Under the pieces are notes generated by a model, which was given only the letters and a program-made list of their open reading frames with translations, was not told the DNA's origin and made no database searches. 64,000 nucleotides of DNA, taken from NCBI RefSeq assembly GCF_006443095.1, contig NZ_VFWZ01000001.1, forward strand, positions 372,001-436,000, given 5' to 3'. Below are positions 42,529-51,799 of this stretch, piece after piece; positions within the stretch are counted from its first letter, which is position 1; each line of letters opens with the position of its first letter. Source of the DNA: Aquimarina algicola (GTDB lineage: Bacteria; Bacteroidota; Bacteroidia; Flavobacteriales; Flavobacteriaceae). Position numbers and translations under genes: made by a program.

Positions 42529-43611
42529 ATGCAAAATACTGCTTTGACAGAAACTCATATAGAATTAGGTGCCAAAATGGTTCCTTTTGCCGGCTTTAAT
42601 ATGCCAGTATCTTACGAAGGTGTGAATATCGAACATGAAACAGTACGATCGGGCGTTGGTGTTTTTGATGTTTCTCACATGGGAGAATTTCTCATCACAG
42701 GTCCTAATGCATTAGAACTTATTCAAAAAGTAACAACAAATGACGCTTCGAAACTCGTTGTAGGAAAAGCTCAGTATAGTTGTTTTCCTAATGAAAAGGG
42801 AGGAATCGTGGATGATCTGATTGTTTATAAAATAGATGAAGAAAAATATCTTTTGGTTGTTAATGCTTCAAATATCCAAAAAGACTGGGATTGGATTAGT
42901 AGTCAAAATAGTATGAATGCTGATATGAGAGATTTATCAGATCAATATTCATTGCTAGCAATACAAGGACCTAAAGCTATAGAAGCGCTGCAAAAATTAA
43001 CATCTGTTGATCTTAATGAGATAAAGTTTTATAATTTTAAGGTCGCAGATTTTGCAGGAATAGAAAATGTGATCATATCTGCAACCGGATATACTGGTAG
43101 CGGTGGTTTTGAAATCTATTGTAAAAACTCTGAAGTCAAACAAATATGGGATAAAGTTTTTGAAGTGGGAGCTTCTTTTGGAATCAAACCTATTGGTCTT
43201 GCTGCTAGAGATACCTTACGCTTAGAAATGGGATATTGTTTATATGGAAATGATATTAATGATACAACCTCTCCTCTTGAAGCCGGATTAGGTTGGATCA
43301 CTAAATTTTCAAAAGATTTTATTAATTCTGAAGCACTAGCCATACAAAAAGAACAAGGAGTAAAAAGAAAACTAGTTGGTTTTGAATTAGATGAACGTGG
43401 GGTTCCTAGAAAAGATTACCTTATTGTTGATGAAGACCAAAATGAGATTGGAGTTGTAACTTCTGGTACGATGTCTCCTTCGTTAGGTAAAGGTATTGGA
43501 TTGGGATATGTACCCACCTCTCTTGCCGCTCCCGGAAACAAGGTTTACATACAAATTAGAAAAAAAGTTATACCCGCTACAATTGTAAAATTACCTTTTT
43601 ATAAAGGATAA
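42529..43611 (+). CDS. gcvT: Glycine cleavage system aminomethyltransferase (T protein)
   Basis: The product is 360 aa, the standard length. Signature segments are [50 protein letters not shown] with the folate-binding Glu region, and [20 protein letters not shown]. The C-terminal barrel ends with GIGLGYVP and [16 protein letters not shown]. It releases ammonia and passes the methylene group from aminomethyl-lipoyl-H-protein to tetrahydrofolate. The other gcv genes are not adjacent. Confidence 0.97.
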   Translation: MQNTALTETHIELGAKMVPFAGFNMPVSYEGVNIEHETVRSGVGVFDVSHMGEFLITGPNALELIQKVTTNDASKLVVGKAQYSCFPNEKGGIVDDLIVYKIDEEKYLLVVNASNIQKDWDWISSQNSMNADMRDLSDQYSLLAIQGPKAIEALQKLTSVDLNEIKFYNFKVADFAGIENVIISATGYTGSGGFEIYCKNSEVKQIWDKVFEVGASFGIKPIGLAARDTLRLEMGYCLYGNDINDTTSPLEAGLGWITKFSKDFINSEALAIQKEQGVKRKLVGFELDERGVPRKDYLIVDEDQNEIGVVTSGTMSPSLGKGIGLGYVPTSLAAPGNKVYIQIRKKVIPATIVKLPFYKG

Positions 43612-43691
43612 ACTATTTATAATAAAAATAAGTATGTTAAGTTTCAGGGTTACGACAGTAATTACTTGAAGCTTAATTTTTTTATATCAGT

Positions 43692-44507
43692 TTGAAAAAG
43701 ATTTTGATCATAGGTGCCAGTGGATTTGTAGGAAAGGCTCTTTATAAAGAGCTGAACTCTTACTTTGATACCTATGGTACCTATTGTACTGATAATGATT
43801 TTTACGAAAAAAATCAGAAGTTTTTTCAATTTGATATGGAGTTAGAAGATATCACTATTTTACTCGATAATCTTAAACCTTCTATTATAATTACTGCTAT
43901 AAGAGGAAATTTTAATTCTCAACTTTATTTTCATCAGCAAGTTATTAAATGGATACAACATCATAAATCAAAAATGATTTTTGTATCTAGCGCCAATGTA
44001 TTTGATGCATTTATCAATTATCCTTCTTACGAATATGACAAAACATTAAGTGAAAGTGTATATGGTAGGTTTAAAATTAAGATAGAAAATGCTTTAATGC
44101 GATTGCCTAACCATAAATATGTTATAGCAAGAGTTCCAATGATTTTTGGTGCTTCTACTCCGAGAGTACAGGAAATTAAAACACTTTACGAATTAAAAGC
44201 TCCTATAGAAGTTTTTCCAAATGTGATTATTAACGCTACTTCAATTTCTAAATTCACACAGCAAATTCATTATATAATAAATCGAAATAAAAAAGGAGTT
44301 TTTCATCTTGGTAGTACAGATTTGATCTACCATTTGGACCTGATCAAAGAAATTTGTGATATTCTAGAATTAGATGATCCCATTTTCAAGCAAGTCTATG
44401 ATTCTAATAATGATCGATATCTTGCTGTTATTCCAAAAGATAATAAATTACCAAAAAATTTACAGATTACCACACAAGAAGTCATCGATTCTATTATCGT
44501 AAATTGA
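43692..44507 (+). CDS. NAD-dependent epimerase/dehydratase (RmlD-like SDR)
   Basis: The product is 271 aa. The nucleotide-binding motif is KKILIIGASGFVGKALYKEL. The SDR active-site Ser region is FVSSANVFDAF; the usual YxxxK is represented by YEYDKTLSE. VIARVPMIFGAS and NATSISKFTQQIHYII match dTDP-4-dehydrorhamnose reductase-like (RmlD) sugar-nucleotide enzymes. The start is a TTG at 43692, because no in-frame ATG lies ahead of the Rossmann motif. The product may act in surface polysaccharide synthesis, but no sugar genes are adjacent. Confidence 0.85.
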   Translation: MKKILIIGASGFVGKALYKELNSYFDTYGTYCTDNDFYEKNQKFFQFDMELEDITILLDNLKPSIIITAIRGNFNSQLYFHQQVIKWIQHHKSKMIFVSSANVFDAFINYPSYEYDKTLSESVYGRFKIKIENALMRLPNHKYVIARVPMIFGASTPRVQEIKTLYELKAPIEVFPNVIINATSISKFTQQIHYIINRNKKGVFHLGSTDLIYHLDLIKEICDILELDDPIFKQVYDSNNDRYLAVIPKDNKLPKNLQITTQEVIDSIIVN

Positions 44508-44568
44508 TGGTTCTTAACAATTTCATAATTAATTATAGGGTTTTCTATTTTAGAATTATCTTTGTGAT

Positions 44569-44985
44569 ATGCTAGAAGAAGGGAAAAAAATTATTTTATT
44601 TGATGGAGTTTGTAATCTTTGTAACAATGCGATCAACTTTATCATCAAACATGATAAGAAAGATACTTTTCGGTACGCCTCTTTACAAAGTGATATAGGT
44701 AAAGAATTAATTGAACAAAGAAATATTGACACTTCAAAACTGGATTCTATACTCCTTATTGAACAGAAAAAAATGACATATTTCCATAAGTCGACAGCTG
44801 CTTTGCATATAGCAAAACAACTGTCTGGTTTATATCCTTTTTTATCTGTTTTCCTTATTCTTCCTAAATTTTTACGAGACTGGGTTTATGATATCGTTGC
44901 TAAGAACAGATATAAGTGGTTTGGCAAAAAAGAAAGCTGTATGATACCAACCCCCGAACTTAGAGCTCTTTTTATTGATCAATAG
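44569..44985 (+). CDS. DCC family thiol-disulfide oxidoreductase-like protein (DUF393)
   Basis: The product is 138 aa. The defining DxxCxxC motif is in IILFDGVCNLCNNAINFII, and the family's FRYASLQSDIGKELI and STAALHIAKQLSGLYPFL follow, with RYKWFGKKESC near the C-terminus. Family members are thioredoxin-like proteins of unclear role. There is no signal peptide. It lies 61 bp after the epimerase gene on the same strand and may be co-transcribed. Confidence 0.9.
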   Translation: MLEEGKKIILFDGVCNLCNNAINFIIKHDKKDTFRYASLQSDIGKELIEQRNIDTSKLDSILLIEQKKMTYFHKSTAALHIAKQLSGLYPFLSVFLILPKFLRDWVYDIVAKNRYKWFGKKESCMIPTPELRALFIDQ

Positions 44986-45007
44986 ATAAAGAATCATCTT
45001 TTGTTAT

Positions 45008-45190
45008 TCATTTAATCTTTGCTTCTATCATAGAAGAATCTCCTTGTTCAATATCTACACTGTGATTTTCATGTTTTTTTCTTAATTCGTTAGACTGTAC
45101 ATCTAATTTATTTACATTATCAATATGGATAATACTTAAACATACAATAGCAAATGCTATCAAAATTGTGGGTAGTAAAAGCCTTTTCAT
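45008..45190 (-). CDS. Small membrane-anchored protein of unknown function
   Basis: The product is 60 aa: a hydrophobic N-terminal helix (RLLLPTILIAFAIVCLSIIHI) followed by a polar tail rich in Asn, Glu and Lys. It could be a single-pass inner membrane protein or an uncleaved signal anchor. Support for real coding is a TATTTTTG promoter element (minus strand, 45225-45232) 34 bp upstream, and a position in a gap with no other gene. I recognise no family. Confidence 0.45.
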   Translation of the reverse strand: MKRLLLPTILIAFAIVCLSIIHIDNVNKLDVQSNELRKKHENHSVDIEQGDSSMIEAKIK

Positions 45191-45224
45191 TTTAAAAAAG
45201 TTTGGTGTGTGATGAATTATGTCT

Positions 45225-45232
45225 CAAAAATA
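45225..45232 (-). promoter_or_regulatory. Candidate -7 element for the 60-aa gene
   Basis: The minus strand reads TATTTTTG (exact TAnnTTTG), 34 bp ahead of the ATG at 45190. The -33 box is not clear. Confidence 0.35.
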
Positions 45233-45468
45233 AGACCAGAAATAATACTATGTAAGGGGGCTTTAACTAAAAATGAAAGGGGTGTTTTCCCCTAAATACA
45301 ATTACGGTAAAACCATAATTATTGATAATCAAATATATACACTTTTTTGATGTACTGTTATTTTGATATAAAAACTATAAAAAACACAATAGATCAATAA
45401 AATTATGCATTTTTGCAATCACACATATCTTACATTTAGTAGTATTCTAACTTTAAAATTGATTTTAA

Positions 45469-46050
45469 ATGAGACATTTTTTCTTACTATGTTTAAGTTT
45501 CTTAAGTATCTCTATGTATTCACAAAATAAAGATTTACCATATCATGAAATACCGCAATATCCTGAAAACTATACTGCCGGATCTGTTGTTTCAAGATTA
45601 ATAGATGGTTTAGGTTTTAGATACTATTGGGCTACAGAAGGGCTAGTTAAAGATGACCTCATGTATAAACCAAGTGACAAAGCAAGAAGCACAGAAGAAA
45701 CCATTCAGCATATTCATGGTTTATCCATATTTATCCTCAACATAGCAACTAAAACTCCAATAGATACAAATGTTAAAGAACCCAAATTACCATATGCCGA
45801 AGCGCGTAAAAAAACACTAGAAAATTTTAAAAAGGCAAGTGAAATTCTTATGAAAAGTAATAATTTGGAGGAATATAAGATTATTTTTAAAAATAATGAG
45901 AATACCTCAGAATTTCCATTTTGGAACAGTATAAATGGCCCTATAGCAGATGCTATATGGCACGCAGGGCAAATTGTATTGATGCGCAGAGCTTCTGGAA
46001 ATCCTTTTAATTCAAAAGCGAGCGTATTTACAGGAACAGTCAGAAAATAA
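45469..46050 (+). CDS. Secreted DinB-like protein
   Basis: The product is 193 aa with a signal peptide ending at SMYSQ. The body resembles the DinB/YfiT four-helix bundle: RLIDGLGFRYYWATEGLV, the helix STEETIQHIHGLSIFIL with His residues, and the C-terminal IADAIWHAGQIVLMRRASGNP, whose His would complete the metal site. DinB-fold proteins are often metal-dependent thiol transferases or of unknown role; an exported one is common in Flavobacteria. It stands alone, bounded by a hairpin. Confidence 0.8.
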   Translation: MRHFFLLCLSFLSISMYSQNKDLPYHEIPQYPENYTAGSVVSRLIDGLGFRYYWATEGLVKDDLMYKPSDKARSTEETIQHIHGLSIFILNIATKTPIDTNVKEPKLPYAEARKKTLENFKKASEILMKSNNLEEYKIIFKNNENTSEFPFWNSINGPIADAIWHAGQIVLMRRASGNPFNSKASVFTGTVRK

Positions 46051-46112
46051 ATATTGACACTATGTAAAGTTCTATATCAATTAATAAAATTTTGTTTAAA
46101 ATAATTAAGAAA

Positions 46113-46144
46113 ACGGGCATCTAAATCTTTGTTTAGATGCCCGT
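46113..46144 (-). terminator. Terminator between the DinB-like and decarboxylase genes
   Basis: The arms acgggcatctaaa and tttagatgcccgt (13 bp) enclose a 6-base loop. On the minus strand the stem is followed by a T-rich tract (ttttctt), so it mainly serves the decarboxylase gene. The plus-strand side has only a weak T-tract. Confidence 0.8.
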
Positions 46145-46173
46145 TCTACAATGATAAAAGAAACAATATTATT

Positions 46174-47613
46174 TTAATGTGATGTTAGTGCAATTATATT
46201 AATCTCCTCTAAAAGCTCTAGCAAATCTTGCTCTGTTGTTAGAGGATTCATTAGCGTTGTCCTTAAATACAAATTATCATTAATTGTTGTTTGTACGATA
46301 TAAAACTTACCCGACTCCAATAGTCTTTTTCTGATGTTACTATTCAACGTATTAAGGTCACCATTTTCACTTTGTATATATCTAAAATTAACGATGTTTG
46401 CCTCAGGAGTCATAAAAAGCTCAAAATCTGTCCTATCTTCTAGCATTTTTGCAAACACTCTTGCCATTTTGTATAAATGATCTACATTTTCTTCAAAAAC
46501 TTCTGTTCCATATGTTTTAAGAATACTATATACTTTAATAGACATCATAAATTTAGTACACTCAAAAGTTCTTTTTCCTGAATTATACCATTCTCTTGTA
46601 TTCTGAGATTCCCAAAGGTATTGTGCTTTCTGTGCAAATGTACTGTATGCATCATCAGCATTTTTGAAAAGTAAAGCAGTGTTTAATGCAGGTGTCATTA
46701 GCATTTTATGAAAATCTATTGCCACAGAGTCGGCATGTTCTATACCATTGATCAAGTGTTTATATTGATTAGAAAATACTACGGCAGCACCATGTGCTCC
46801 ATCAACATGAAACCATATATCATGTTTTGTGGCAAAGTTTGCCAGTTCTTTTAGATTATCATAAGAGCCTGTAGCAGTAGAACAAGCACATCCAATCACT
46901 GCGATCACATGTAATCCTTTTGACTGTGCCAGACTAAAACTGTGTTCTAATTCTTTTATATCTATTTTATAATATTCATTCACAGGAACCTTAATGATCC
47001 CTTCATCTCCCAATCCCATGATTCTTGCTGCTCTGTCAATACAATAATGAGCTTCTTCAGAAACAAGTATTGCTAATTTTTCGTTAGTTCCGTTATTCCA
47101 AACATCATTTGGTGCTTTTGTTTTTCTTGAGGCTAATAAAGCAGTTAGATTGGCTAGGGTACCTCCTGAAGTTAAAAAACCAGAAGCATTAGAAGTAAAT
47201 CCAATCTTTTTAGACACAAAATCAGTGATTATTTTTTCTATTGCATTAGATGCAATCCCCATTTCATATACTCCCGTACCATTACTTAATAGGTCCGAAA
47301 TCAAACCTGTCAATGCAGAAATAGGAGCCGGTACAGCAACTTGATGCCCCATATTTCTCGGATGATGTACATGTATAGAGCGATTAATTATATTCTTAAA
47401 TACATCAGAAATATCAGAATTAGAGGCAAAGTCTTGTTTCCAATATTCTAATTCTTCTTCAGGATTTGTATAAGGAATAACAGGCTGATCTTTATTTGTC
47501 GTTACATCTTCTAAATAATTAGCTAATGTATCAATCAATTCATGCCCTGTTTTTCTAAATTTTTGGGTATCATAAACATGATTTAATATAGAAGTTGATT
47601 CTAACTTTTGCAT
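46174..47613 (-). CDS. Group II PLP-dependent amino acid decarboxylase
   Basis: The product is 479 aa. The PLP lysine is in SVAIDFHKMLMTPALNTALL. The cofactor-binding region includes GFLTSGGTLANLTALLASR, and the aspartate region is IWFHVDGAHGAAV. HHPRNMGHQVAVPAPI is the substrate-side loop. The family includes L-2,4-diaminobutyrate, glutamate, tyrosine and aromatic amino acid decarboxylases; the sequence alone does not fix the substrate. It is divergent from a LysR gene at 47728, which is its likely regulator. A dicarboxylate/amino acid symporter gene follows the regulator, so an acidic amino acid is a reasonable substrate guess (inference). Confidence 0.9.
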   Translation of the reverse strand: MQKLESTSILNHVYDTQKFRKTGHELIDTLANYLEDVTTNKDQPVIPYTNPEEELEYWKQDFASNSDISDVFKNIINRSIHVHHPRNMGHQVAVPAPISALTGLISDLLSNGTGVYEMGIASNAIEKIITDFVSKKIGFTSNASGFLTSGGTLANLTALLASRKTKAPNDVWNNGTNEKLAILVSEEAHYCIDRAARIMGLGDEGIIKVPVNEYYKIDIKELEHSFSLAQSKGLHVIAVIGCACSTATGSYDNLKELANFATKHDIWFHVDGAHGAAVVFSNQYKHLINGIEHADSVAIDFHKMLMTPALNTALLFKNADDAYSTFAQKAQYLWESQNTREWYNSGKRTFECTKFMMSIKVYSILKTYGTEVFEENVDHLYKMARVFAKMLEDRTDFELFMTPEANIVNFRYIQSENGDLNTLNSNIRKRLLESGKFYIVQTTINDNLYLRTTLMNPLTTEQDLLELLEEINIIALTSH

Positions 47614-47727
47614 ATGGCATTCAAATTTAGACTTGATTGTACTCTTACTTTTATGATGCTAAATTAGCAAAGCTTAGTTATAATAAAAAATACTTAATTT
47701 TGATCAACTTATAACAAAAGTGTATTA

Positions 47728-48612
47728 ATGAATTTGCAACAATTAAAAAATGTTGTGGTTTTGGCAGAAAAACTCAACTTTACTCGTGCTGCGACCACAC
47801 TTAATATTGTACAACCTGCTTTAAGCAGGCAAATCAAACAATTAGAAGAAGAAATCGGAGCAATTATCTTCAAAAGAGATAAACGTAATGTGTCTTTAAC
47901 GCCTAGTGGGATATATTTTGTAGAAGAAGCAAAAAAAATAATTCGTCAGTTAGAAAAAACCAAAAAACAAACTGCTAATATCCATAATGGTAAAGCAGGT
48001 GAAATAAAAATAGGGTTTACACACTCTATAATGCAGACGATACTACCTGATATTCTAAAAACGATAAATCAACAAATACCAGGGATAAAATCAGTACTAA
48101 AAGAAATGAACAATCGTGATCAATATGTTGCATTACAACAAAATGAAATCGATATCGGTTTTGCTACGAATCCTATGGTTCCTTTTAATTTAAATAGTAA
48201 AGTCATACATATAGATAATTTTGTTGTTTTATTACCGGAAACACATATAATATCTAAGGCAAATTATTCTGATTTTTCTGTTTTTGCTAATGAAGAGTTT
48301 ATTTTTCCATCGATAACTGATGGGCCTAATTATGTACATATTCTAAGATCAATATGTATTGATGCAGGTTTTTCTCCTAAAATTGTGCACGAAACAGACT
48401 CGGCCAGTACTAGTTTTAGACTTGTAGAAGCAGGATTAGGAATATCATTAGAACCAATATCTTCTCTTCATAGACAAGAACTACATATAAAAACTATAGA
48501 ATTGGATAAAATCAAGCAAAAAGCACAACTAACCATGATCTGGAATCCAGATAGAGAGTTCGAATATCCTTTTTTATTCGATGTACTCAAAAACTGGAGA
48601 TTTAAAAAATAA
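47728..48612 (+). CDS. LysR family transcriptional regulator
   Basis: The product is 294 aa. The N-terminal winged helix-turn-helix is LQQLKNVVVLAEKLNFTRAATTLNIVQPALSRQIKQLEEEIG, followed by LFKRDKRNVSLTPSG-like residues. The C-terminal periplasmic-binding-like effector domain starts at about residue 90 (GEIKIGFTHSIMQTILPDIL). LysR proteins typically control a divergent neighbour, here the group II decarboxylase gene 114 bp away. The inducer is unknown. Confidence 0.93.
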   Translation: MNLQQLKNVVVLAEKLNFTRAATTLNIVQPALSRQIKQLEEEIGAIIFKRDKRNVSLTPSGIYFVEEAKKIIRQLEKTKKQTANIHNGKAGEIKIGFTHSIMQTILPDILKTINQQIPGIKSVLKEMNNRDQYVALQQNEIDIGFATNPMVPFNLNSKVIHIDNFVVLLPETHIISKANYSDFSVFANEEFIFPSITDGPNYVHILRSICIDAGFSPKIVHETDSASTSFRLVEAGLGISLEPISSLHRQELHIKTIELDKIKQKAQLTMIWNPDREFEYPFLFDVLKNWRFKK

Positions 48613-48625
48613 AACTCCCTAGAAT

Positions 48626-49948
48626 CTATCCGTTATAGTTATCATCCCAGTTTTTGACCTTTGGATTTCCCAGTTTCCCTACAGATTTCGCTACAATCAT
48701 AGAAACCGTAGCATCACCCGTAACATTAACTGTGGTACGCAACATATCCAGTGGTCTATCTACCGCAAATATAAGCGCTAATCCAATTGGTAATTTGTCT
48801 GTCGGAAAACCAACTGCTTCAAGAACAATAACAAGCATTACCATACCTGCCCCAGGAACTGCCGCAGAACCTATAGATGCCAGTAAAGCTGTTAATACAA
48901 TTGTTATTTGATTACCAAATGTTAATCCTTCAGGCCAAAGAACCTGCATAATAAATACCGAAGCTACTGCTTGGTAGAGACTTGTTCCATCCATATTAAT
49001 AGTGGCCCCTACAGGTAGTACAAAACTAGATACTTCTTTATCTACACCGATGTGTTCTTCTACTCTTTCCATAGTTACCGGTAAAGTGGCTGCACTAGAA
49101 CTTGTAGAAAATGCTAATAATTGCGCAGGACTAATTTGTTTTAAAAACCATATCGGTGATTTTTTTGTAAAAATAGCAACTAGGATACAATAGAAAATTA
49201 TCATTAACCCTAATCCAATAACAACATCTTTTGCATATCGCAATAGCGCCAATAAAATATCTGGATCATCAGAAGTTACTACTACATTCGCCAAAAGTGC
49301 AAAAACAGCAAAGGGAGCAGTAAGCATAATAAGATCTACCATTTTTAAAACCACTTCATTGAGGCTATCAAAAAACTTCTTGAGAGGTTTTGCTTGTTCT
49401 GGTTTTATCAATAGCATACTAATACCTAGAAAAATAGCAAAGAATATTACTTGCAACATCATCTTATTATCGCTCATTGCCTTTATAGCATTTTGTGGAA
49501 CCATATCTATCACAAATTGTAAAGGCCCATTATTCTGTTGTTTCCCCGCTTCAGCAATACGTTCAGAAATTTTAGTATTGCCGGCATATTCTTGTGTAAG
49601 TTTTTCTATCGTTTCAGGAGTGATTCCATTTCCAGGCTTAAAAGTATTTACAATCAGTAATCCAATTGTAATAGCGACTACTGTAGTAAGTATATATATT
49701 AGTATAGTTCGCCCTCCTATAGTTCTAAATTTTGAAATATCTTGAAGATCAGAAATTCCTTTAATGAGAGAAGCCAAAATTAATGGTACTGCAATTAGTT
49801 TTAATAAATTGACAAAAATAGTTCCAAAAGGAGCTATCCAATCGCCTGTAAACCCTTTACCCCAAGATACAGTTGTCATTAAAAACCCAAATAGTACCCC
49901 AAGTACCATTCCGATCATGATTTGCCAATGTAATGCAATTTTCTTCAT
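48626..49948 (-). CDS. Dicarboxylate/amino acid:cation symporter
   Basis: The product is 440 aa with about eight membrane helices and two re-entrant loops. Family hallmarks of the GltP/DctA (EAAT) fold are the serine-rich loop LLAFSTSSSAATLPVTMERVEE, the helix TINMDGTSLYQAVASVFIMQ and GMVMLVIVLEAVGFP. It imports glutamate, aspartate or C4-dicarboxylates with protons or sodium. It converges with the LysR gene (13 bp gap) and could supply the substrate of the nearby decarboxylase (inference). Confidence 0.94.
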   Translation of the reverse strand: MKKIALHWQIMIGMVLGVLFGFLMTTVSWGKGFTGDWIAPFGTIFVNLLKLIAVPLILASLIKGISDLQDISKFRTIGGRTILIYILTTVVAITIGLLIVNTFKPGNGITPETIEKLTQEYAGNTKISERIAEAGKQQNNGPLQFVIDMVPQNAIKAMSDNKMMLQVIFFAIFLGISMLLIKPEQAKPLKKFFDSLNEVVLKMVDLIMLTAPFAVFALLANVVVTSDDPDILLALLRYAKDVVIGLGLMIIFYCILVAIFTKKSPIWFLKQISPAQLLAFSTSSSAATLPVTMERVEEHIGVDKEVSSFVLPVGATINMDGTSLYQAVASVFIMQVLWPEGLTFGNQITIVLTALLASIGSAAVPGAGMVMLVIVLEAVGFPTDKLPIGLALIFAVDRPLDMLRTTVNVTGDATVSMIVAKSVGKLGNPKVKNWDDNYNG

Positions 49949-50106
49949 AAGAATTCTTTAAAATTTTAAGACAAACAGCGTCGAAGATATAAATTAAAAA
50001 CAAAAAAAGTACACATAAATTAAGATTTACTCAATTATCTAGATGTAAATGCTACGTATGCTATGATTAAAATAAAGTTACTTTGAGTATTTAATTTGGA
50101 AGAAAT

Positions 50107-51171
50107 TTATTTTTTAATAGTTCTGTTCATTAACCAATAATCTACAAGAACTAAAGCCGCCATAGACTCAACGATAGGTACGGCTCTAGGAACTACGCAA
50201 GGGTCATGTCTTCCTTTTCCTTGCATTGTAACTGTGTTACCATCCTTATCGATAGTTTCTTGATTTTGCATTATAGTAGCCACAGGTTTAAAGGCAACAT
50301 TAAAATAAATATCCATCCCGTTAGAAATCCCTCCTTGAATCCCTCCAGAAAGGTTGGTCTTTGTGGTACCATCATTATTAAAAAGGTCATTATGTTCACT
50401 TCCTTTTAATTGAGCACCTTCAAAACCACTGCCATATTCAAAACCTTTTACGGCATTGATAGAAAGCATGGCTTTTCCTAATTCTGCATGTAGTTTATCA
50501 AATACAGGTTCGCCCAATCCAACAGGAACTCCAGAAATTACACAACTTACAATCCCTCCTACGGTATCACCTTCTTTTCTAATTTGTTTGATATAATTTT
50601 CCATAGTTTGAGCCATTTCTGGATCGGGGCAACGTACTATATTTTGCTCTGTATGTGAAAGATCAAGCTCAGTATATGGTTTTTCTAATTTTAAATTTCC
50701 TACACCACTTACATAAGCATTTATGGAAATATTAGGTAGAATTTGTTTGGCAATTGCACCCGCTACTACCCTACTTGCAGTTTCTCTTGCAGAAGACCTA
50801 CCTCCTCCTCTATAATCTCTGATTCCATATTTTTGATCATAGGTATAATCAGCATGCGAAGGGCGATAAGAATCCTTAATATGAGAATAATCCTTTGATT
50901 TTTGATTCGCGTTTTTAATTACAAAACCTATGGGAGTACCTGTTGTAATACCATCAAAAATACCAGAATAAAACGCAACAGTATCAGGTTCTTTACGTTG
51001 TGTAACAATAGCAGATTGACCGGGTTTACGTCGATTTAATTCTTCTTGAATAGCCTCTAGATCTAGCTTTACCCCAGATGGACACCCATCTATGACGCCT
51101 CCAATAGCTTCTCCATGTGATTCTCCAAACGTAGTGAGTTTAAAAATACTTCCAAAAGTGTTTCCTGCCAT
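50107..51171 (-). CDS. aroC: Chorismate synthase
   Basis: The product is 354 aa. Signatures are [29 protein letters not shown], the FMN-binding [25 protein letters not shown] and the C-terminal [23 protein letters not shown]. It converts 5-enolpyruvylshikimate-3-phosphate to chorismate, the last shikimate step, and needs reduced FMN. An excellent promoter lies 18 bp upstream (51189-51217 on the minus strand). It is a single gene. Confidence 0.97.
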   Translation of the reverse strand: MAGNTFGSIFKLTTFGESHGEAIGGVIDGCPSGVKLDLEAIQEELNRRKPGQSAIVTQRKEPDTVAFYSGIFDGITTGTPIGFVIKNANQKSKDYSHIKDSYRPSHADYTYDQKYGIRDYRGGGRSSARETASRVVAGAIAKQILPNISINAYVSGVGNLKLEKPYTELDLSHTEQNIVRCPDPEMAQTMENYIKQIRKEGDTVGGIVSCVISGVPVGLGEPVFDKLHAELGKAMLSINAVKGFEYGSGFEGAQLKGSEHNDLFNNDGTTKTNLSGGIQGGISNGMDIYFNVAFKPVATIMQNQETIDKDGNTVTMQGKGRHDPCVVPRAVPIVESMAALVLVDYWLMNRTIKK

Positions 51172-51188
51172 GAATTTTGAATTTTAGA

Positions 51189-51217
51189 CAAATGTAATTG
51201 TTAATCTTTAGATACAA
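51189..51217 (-). promoter_or_regulatory. Promoter of aroC
   Basis: On the minus strand TTG (51217-51215) and TACATTTG (51196-51189) are 18 bp apart. Both boxes match the Bacteroidetes consensus exactly. The transcript start would be about 10 nt before the start codon. Confidence 0.7.
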
Positions 51218-51470
51218 AACAAGTATCAGTAGTTTGATAAGAGTAAAATACAAGAACAATGATTCTTTTATTTATAAGAGAGTTAAGATTAGAATTTTTC
51301 AGTTAAAGTATTGCTTTTACATTAAAACATTAAAAATGGGTTTATTTTAATCAAATTTTTATGAAAAATGAATCCTACACTATTTCTACTATTTCTAGTG
51401 GAGGATAATGTTTAGAATACAAATAATTTTAAAACATAGAATATTTATTAATCTAAAAAAAGTACAAATC

Positions 51471-51602
51471 ATGCTTAAAAACTTATTAGAAGTATCAGGT
51501 ATTGAAGTGTTAGAAAAAAGCCAACAACAAATGATCGCCGGAGGTAGGCTTATCAAAAATTGTGATGCTAATCTTGGACAACAATGTCATACATCAAAAT
51601 GA
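51471..51602 (+). CDS. Double-glycine leader peptide precursor (bacteriocin/pheromone-like)
   Basis: Started at the ATG at 51471 the precursor is 43 aa. The first 25 residues are a typical Bacteroidetes GG-leader: LKNLLEVSGIEVLEKSQQQ, then MIAGG. Cleavage after Gly-Gly would release an 18-residue core, RLIKNCDANLGQQCHTSK, basic overall with two Cys that could form a disulfide or thioether. Precursors of this kind are normally exported and trimmed by a peptidase-containing ABC transporter (PCAT), but no such gene or modification enzyme is in the window. A terminator follows 24 bp after the stop. Length and composition make it easy to miss. Confidence 0.7.
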   Translation: MLKNLLEVSGIEVLEKSQQQMIAGGRLIKNCDANLGQQCHTSK

Positions 51603-51626
51603 GACCAATCAATTTTTGATCGTAAT

Positions 51627-51654
51627 GAAGATGAGGGTGTATACCCTCATTTTC
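51627..51654 (+). terminator. Terminator after the GG-leader peptide gene
   Basis: The arms gaagatgagggt and accctcattttc pair over 12 positions (one G-T) around a 4-base loop, with tttct at the 3' side. Confidence 0.75.
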
Positions 51655-51657
51655 TAT

Positions 51658-51788
51658 TGAACTCGTTTAAACTTTTCGGATTTAAGCGAAAATTAGAAGT
51701 TTTTAGTTTTGTTACAGGCTTTTTTGAGTTGCATAGCAGGGCTAAAAAGAGCAATTTTTAGCAAATTGAAAAAGTTTAAACGAGTTCA
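51658..51788. repeat. Long-hairpin repeat, copy B
   Basis: A 131 bp element with arms tgaactcgtttaaacttttc and gaaaaagtttaaacgagttca (20-21 nt, one base difference). It shares gtttaaactttt, aagcga, gcttttt, gttgcatagcag, gcta and the attgaaaaagtttaaac end with copy A at 22193-22350. The outer arm bases differ from copy A but remain complementary to each other. The right end is 11 nt from the stop of the GntP gene, the same distance as copy A has from nnr. Confidence 0.85.
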
Positions 51789-51799
51789 TTGTATAAAAA

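Noticed and set aside
49359-49745. 128-codon plus-strand frame opposite the symporter gene
   Set aside because: Hydrophobic only because it is antisense to membrane segments.
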